In this document: positions 60,312 through 64,000 of the stretch, piece after piece
Layout of the letters: the number at the start of each line of letters is the position of its first letter
Position numbering within the stretch: the first letter of the stretch is position 1
Source of the DNA: JAPPFW01 sp965200835
Lineage (GTDB): Bacteria > Actinomycetota > Acidimicrobiia > Spongiisociales > Spongiisociaceae
Assembly (NCBI GenBank): GCA_965200835.1
Contig: OZ241390.1
Coordinates: 806,001 to 870,000, forward strand
Reading direction: 5' to 3'
DNA length: 64,000 nt
Program-made: the position numbers and the translations under genes
Notes under the pieces: generated by a model
Told to the model about the DNA's origin: nothing
The model's database searches: none
Seen by the model: the letters and a program-made list of their open reading frames with translations, nothing else

Positions 60312-61795
60312 TCTCCACCCCTCAGGTAAGGGAGCAGCCCATGGCGGCCCCCTTCCCGCCCGAAGCCCGACTCCTGGTATCCTCCGAACGGCGAGGCTGG
60401 ATCGAACTTGTTGTAGGTGTTGGCCCACACCACTCCGGCCTTGAGGCGATCCGACATCCACAGGATCCTGGCTCCTTTGGTGGTCCAAATTCCCGCTGAC
60501 AACCCGTAAGGAGTGTTGTTGGCCTTCTCCACCGCCTCGGCCGGAGTACGGAAGGTCATGATCGACAGGACCGGGCCGAAGATCTCCTCCCGCGCGATCC
60601 GATGACTCTGGGAAACGCCCATGAACAGGGTGGGGGCAAACCAGTATCCGCGCTCCGGCAGCGAGCAGGACGGCTGGTACATCTCCGCACCCTCTGAGAC
60701 ACCGATATCGACCAACCGGCTGATCCGATCCAGCTGTGGCCGGCTGTTGATAGCGCCCACATCGGTGTTCTTGTCCAGCGGATCACCCACCCGCAGGGTC
60801 GCCAGCCTGAGTTTTAGCTTGTCGATCAGTAGGTCATAGACCGGTTCCTGCACCAGCAGACGGCTCCCCGCGCAACACACGTGGCCCTGATTGAAGAAGA
60901 TCCCGTTGATGATCCCCTCCACCGCCTGATCCAACGGGGCATCGTCGAAGATGATGTGCGGTGCCTTACCCCCCAACTCCAGCGTCAACCGCTTGCGCGA
61001 ACCGGCCAGTTTCCGCTGGATGAGCTTGCCCACCGCGGTCGAGCCTGTGAAGGCCACCTTGGCCACCCCGGGATGGGCCACCACCTCCGCGCCGGTGCGG
61101 CCGTCGCCTGTGACGATGTTGAGCACTCCTGGCGGGAGCCCGGCCTCGTCCGCCAGCCGGGCAAAGGCGAGGGCACTGAGGGGGGTGGTCTCGGCGGGTT
61201 TCAGCACCACCGTGTTGCCGGTTGCCAGCGCCGGCGCCACTTTCCAGGCCAGCATGAGCATGGGAAAGTTCCAGGGAATCACCTGGCCGACCACTCCCAG
61301 TGGTCGATGATCAAGACCGGGGAAGGCGTACTCCAGCTTGTCGGCCCATCCGGCGTAGTAGAAGAAGTGAGCAGCGGCCAGGGGCAGATCCACATCGCGA
61401 GATTCCTTGATCGGTTTGCCTCCATCCAGGGTTTCGAGCACTGCGAACTCGCGGGACCGCTCCTGGAGCATCCTGGCCAGGCGAAACAGGTATTTGGACC
61501 GCTCGGCGGCCTCCATCCTTCCCCAGATTCCGTGGTAGGCCTTGGCCGCGGCCACCACCGCCCTATCGACATCCTCGGCGCCCCCTTCGGCCACCCGGCT
61601 CAGGTTGTCCTCGGTAGCAGGATCCACCGTCGGAAAGTAGCGGTTGGTGGCGGGCTGAGACGGTTGCCCGCCGATCCACAGGTCGTAGCTATCGTCGATA
61701 GAGACGACGTCGGTCGACTCCCTCGAGTCCACGTAGTCGAGCCCCGCCGGGACCAGCTCCGGCTTCCTGGTGGAACTCGCGGCAGGGGACTCCAT
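60308..61795 (-). CDS. Aldehyde dehydrogenase
   Basis: The 495-residue NAD(P)-dependent enzyme is complete. It shows YDLWIGGQPSQPATNRYFPT, VIPWNFPMLMLAWKVAPALA, VLKPAETTPLSALAFARLAD, the ELGGKAPHIIFDDA block with the general-base glutamate, and FNQGHVCCAGSRLLVQEP with the catalytic cysteine. The PLP-free class fits oxidation of acetaldehyde or other aldehydes. Placed two bases after deoC, it likely oxidises the acetaldehyde made when deoxyribose-5-phosphate is split. I prefer the ATG at 61795; a TTG at 61801 is possible. Confidence 0.9.
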   Translation of the reverse strand: MESPAASSTRKPELVPAGLDYVDSRESTDVVSIDDSYDLWIGGQPSQPATNRYFPTVDPATEDNLSRVAEGGAEDVDRAVVAAAKAYHGIWGRMEAAERSKYLFRLARMLQERSREFAVLETLDGGKPIKESRDVDLPLAAAHFFYYAGWADKLEYAFPGLDHRPLGVVGQVIPWNFPMLMLAWKVAPALATGNTVVLKPAETTPLSALAFARLADEAGLPPGVLNIVTGDGRTGAEVVAHPGVAKVAFTGSTAVGKLIQRKLAGSRKRLTLELGGKAPHIIFDDAPLDQAVEGIINGIFFNQGHVCCAGSRLLVQEPVYDLLIDKLKLRLATLRVGDPLDKNTDVGAINSRPQLDRISRLVDIGVSEGAEMYQPSCSLPERGYWFAPTLFMGVSQSHRIAREEIFGPVLSIMTFRTPAEAVEKANNTPYGLSAGIWTTKGARILWMSDRLKAGVVWANTYNKFDPASPFGGYQESGFGREGGRHGLLPYLRGGE

Positions 61796-61797
61796 GC

Positions 61798-62757
61798 TCA
61801 ATCCTTGGTGAAGTAGTCGGCTGATTGGTAGCGGCCCTCACGGACCCATCTGATCTGCATCAGTAGATCGTTCAGCAGGCTGGATGCCCCGAACCGGAAG
61901 CGCGATGGGGTCAGCCATTCCGACCCCAACGTTTCGGCGAGTAGCACCAGGTAGCGGATAGCCACCTTGGCAGTGCTGATCCCCCCGGCCGGTTTCATGC
62001 CCACTGCCCGCCCAGTGCTGAGGTAGAAGTCCCGGATTGCCTCCAGCATCACGAGGGTGACCGGCAGGGTGGCATTGGAAGGCGTTTTGCCCGTCGAGGT
62101 CTTGATGAAATCAGCTCCGGCCGCCATGGCCAGCATCGAAGCCCGGCGGACGTTGTCATAGGTACTCAGCTCGCCGGTCTCGAGGATGACCTTTAGATGG
62201 GCTTCTCCGCATGCCTCCTTGACCGCCACGATCTCATCATGCACCTTCAGATAGTCACCGGACAGAAGAGCGCCCCGGTCGATGACCATGTCTATCTCGT
62301 CGGCACCCTTTGCCACCGCCCAGGCGACATCGGCGGTCTTGACGGAGAGCGGTGCCTGGCCGGACGGGAAGTAGGTGGCTACCGACGCCACCGCCACCCC
62401 GCTGTTGCCCAGCGCGCTGACCGCATGAGGCACCATGTTGGGATAGACGCAGAGCGCTGCGACCGGAGGGATGGTCGGATCGGTCGGGTCGGGCCGCACG
62501 GCCTTGGAAGCGAGCTGGATGACCTTGCCGGGCGTGTCCCGGCCTTCGAGGGTGGTCAAGTCGCACATGCGGATACCCAGGTCGAGCGCGGCCAGTTTCG
62601 TCTCCCGTTTCACGGACCGGGTGGTCAGCGCCGCGGCGCGCTCCGTCACCCCCACCTCGTCGACCGACGGCACCGACCGCAGGTAAGCATGGAGATCTCG
62701 GCCAGTTACCGAAGTCCCGAGTATGGACCGGGTGGGCACAGTTACCGCAGCTGTCAT
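61798..62757 (-). CDS. deoC: Deoxyribose-phosphate aldolase
   Basis: The 319-residue protein has VAALCVYPNMVPHAVSALG, ADEIDMVIDRGALLSGDYLK, LKVILETGELSTYDNVRRA and ADFIKTSTGKTPSNATLPVT, where the lysine of FIKTS forms the Schiff base. It splits 2-deoxyribose-5-phosphate into glyceraldehyde-3-phosphate and acetaldehyde, allowing growth on deoxynucleosides. It is first in a leftward operon with two aldehyde dehydrogenase genes. It is longer than the compact bacterial DeoC (about 220-260), with an N-terminal extension of about 50 residues. It diverges from rmuC. Confidence 0.9.
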   Translation of the reverse strand: MTAAVTVPTRSILGTSVTGRDLHAYLRSVPSVDEVGVTERAAALTTRSVKRETKLAALDLGIRMCDLTTLEGRDTPGKVIQLASKAVRPDPTDPTIPPVAALCVYPNMVPHAVSALGNSGVAVASVATYFPSGQAPLSVKTADVAWAVAKGADEIDMVIDRGALLSGDYLKVHDEIVAVKEACGEAHLKVILETGELSTYDNVRRASMLAMAAGADFIKTSTGKTPSNATLPVTLVMLEAIRDFYLSTGRAVGMKPAGGISTAKVAIRYLVLLAETLGSEWLTPSRFRFGASSLLNDLLMQIRWVREGRYQSADYFTKD

Positions 62758-62883
62758 CGGCCCCCAGCCTATCGGGTCCGCGCTCGGATTGGCCGACCGG
62801 CTCCGGAGACTGATGCTTCAGTGGAAGTAGGCCGTCGGGACCTCGACCGGGATCTGTCACACCCCCTCCTTACATTGGTGAGT

Positions 62884-63984
62884 ATGGAAACAGTCACGCT
62901 CGTATCAGCTCTCGTCCTCGCAGTATCGGTCGCCATCGGCATGACGCTGGCCTGGAGCCGCCAGCGCCGGGCTGCTCCCGCCGTCGACACCGATGCCCTG
63001 ATCCAGCAGCTGGCCGCCATGGCAGGCACCACCTTCCAGGCCCACCTCGAGACCGGTAGGAGTCACCTGGCCCACCAGAAGGAGTTCATCGACCGCAAGT
63101 GGGAGGGAGTGGCCTCGAAGCTGACCGGCGAGCTATCGGAGCTCCGGTTCCTGGTAGCCGAGCTACAGAAGGAGCGAGCCGCCCAGCATGCGGGGCTCAC
63201 CGAGAACCTGCACAACGCCGCCCGGCAGCAGAAACTCTTGCTCGACTCCACCCAACGGCTCAACCAGGTGCTTTCCAATCCGCAGGCGCGGGGCCAATGG
63301 GGAGAGCGGATGGCCGAAGACATCCTGCGGGCAGCCGGGATGGTGGAGGGGATCAACTACCTGACCCAGCAGACCACTATCGCCGGCACCCGTCCCGACT
63401 TCACGTTCAACCTGCCCGACGGGCAGCTACTGCACATGGACGCCAAGTTCCCCTTGGATGCCTATTCCCGCTATGTCGGAGCAGGATCGGACATCGACCG
63501 GCGAACCGCCATCCGAGAGTTCGGAGTCGCCGTCAAGGGCCACGTGAAGGCACTCGCCGATCGGGAAGCCTACGTCGAGTCGACCAGCACGGTGGGGTTC
63601 GTACTCATGTTCATCCCCAACGACGGCATCTACGCCTTCGTGCACGAGCACCACCGGCGGATCTTCGACGAGGCCCTCAGCAGGCGGGTAGTGATCTGTT
63701 CGCCGTCCACCCTCTTCGCCATGCTGGCCCTGGTGCGCCAAGCCATGGACACACTGGCCATGGAGCAGTCCTCCCGGGAGATCCTCGACCACCTGAGCTG
63801 TTTCGCGGACCAGTGGAAGCAGTACGTGAAACAGTTCGACCTGGTCGGGAGGCACCTGGGCAGGCTCAACTCGGCCTTCGAGAAGCTATCCGTGACCCGC
63901 CGCAACCAGCTGGAGCGCCAACTGGACCGGATCGCGGAACTGAAGAACGGGACCCATCCTGACCGCCTCGAACCCGCCGCGTAG
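62884..63984 (+). CDS. rmuC: DNA recombination protein RmuC
   Basis: The ATG at 62884 gives 366 residues. An N-terminal transmembrane helix (TLVSALVLAVSVAIGMTLAW) is followed by a coiled coil (about residues 60-130) and the RmuC nuclease-like domain. Blocks are ARGQWGERMAEDILRAAGMV, GTRPDFTFNLPDGQLLHMDA and TVGFVLMFIPNDGIYAFVHE. The HMDAKFPL segment and the paired acidic residues match the PD-(D/E)XK-related fold of RmuC, which limits DNA inversion. Its length is on the short side of the family (about 360-500) but all core blocks are present. It diverges from deoC, with 126 bases between the starts. Confidence 0.88.
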   Translation: METVTLVSALVLAVSVAIGMTLAWSRQRRAAPAVDTDALIQQLAAMAGTTFQAHLETGRSHLAHQKEFIDRKWEGVASKLTGELSELRFLVAELQKERAAQHAGLTENLHNAARQQKLLLDSTQRLNQVLSNPQARGQWGERMAEDILRAAGMVEGINYLTQQTTIAGTRPDFTFNLPDGQLLHMDAKFPLDAYSRYVGAGSDIDRRTAIREFGVAVKGHVKALADREAYVESTSTVGFVLMFIPNDGIYAFVHEHHRRIFDEALSRRVVICSPSTLFAMLALVRQAMDTLAMEQSSREILDHLSCFADQWKQYVKQFDLVGRHLGRLNSAFEKLSVTRRNQLERQLDRIAELKNGTHPDRLEPAA

Positions 63985-64000
63985 CCGGACCAGATGGGTG

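Noticed and set aside
1..64000. tRNA genes and CRISPR arrays
   Set aside because: I looked for GGTTCGAATCC-type T-arms and for regularly spaced short repeats and found none I could support; the only tandem repeat is inside the S41 gene.

Overview
The window is a high-GC bacterial chromosome segment that most resembles an actinomycete of the class Acidimicrobiia or a close relative. This is inferred from gene families and not from a marker gene. The supporting signs are translationally coupled ATGA/GTGA operons, a lipoprotein with a Thr/Ala/Pro-rich linker after its lipobox, an actinobacterial-type dapE, gatCAB and iscS-mnmA-ligA operons, a luciferase-like monooxygenase, vitamin-B12 methylmalonyl-CoA metabolism, and remnants of Ig-like and DTDGDG-type surface proteins. 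I saw no rRNA, tRNA or CRISPR array.

Layout. 1-1500: a truncated S9-type propeller protein, pgpA and a small membrane protein. 1.8-10.2 kb: a decayed accessory island. It holds relics of IS21 and IS256 transposases, a dead PaeR7I/XhoI-type restriction-modification pair, a Panacea/YwgA-like gene overlapping a frameshifted DUF2335 membrane gene, a dead Mrr-type nuclease, and a SIR2-HerA defence pair in which herA is intact but SIR2 is broken. Fragments of large surface-protein genes lie at both ends on the same strand. 10.4-13.6 kb: gatCAB. 14-17.5 kb: dapC-dapD-dapE for lysine and cell-wall diaminopimelate. 18.4-22.8 kb: iscS-mnmA-ligA. 22.8-27.5 kb: an SRPBCC protein, a NifU-like scaffold, meaB, enoyl-CoA hydratase, a lipoprotein and rpiB.

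27.6-41.3 kb is catabolic. It contains an amidohydrolase, a three-subunit molybdenum hydroxylase (large subunit frameshifted) coupled to a zinc alcohol dehydrogenase, a thiamine-type ABC transporter with a frameshifted Cache protein, a second alcohol dehydrogenase that is broken, and a rhodanese. 41.3-48.2 kb is a tightly packed run: M20 peptidase, M29/NicX-like metalloenzyme, B12-binding mutase subunit, methylmalonyl-CoA mutase catalytic subunit, CoA-transferase, LLM oxidoreductase and methylmalonyl-CoA epimerase. With meaB at 25 kb it gives most of a propionyl/methylmalonyl-CoA route to succinyl-CoA.

48-55.7 kb holds a metallo-beta-lactamase-fold gene with an in-frame amber stop, a TenA homologue, a hydrolase, pgl, two HhH-GPD DNA glycosylases and an S41 protease ending in identical 183-bp repeats. 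55.7-59.4 kb is a second accessory patch: an AlbA_2 relic followed by a co-directional AlbA_2 protein, a GHKL ATPase and an ADP-ribosylglycohydrolase. This is my best candidate for an undescribed system. 59.4-64 kb: deoC with two aldehyde dehydrogenase genes, one lacking the catalytic half, and rmuC.
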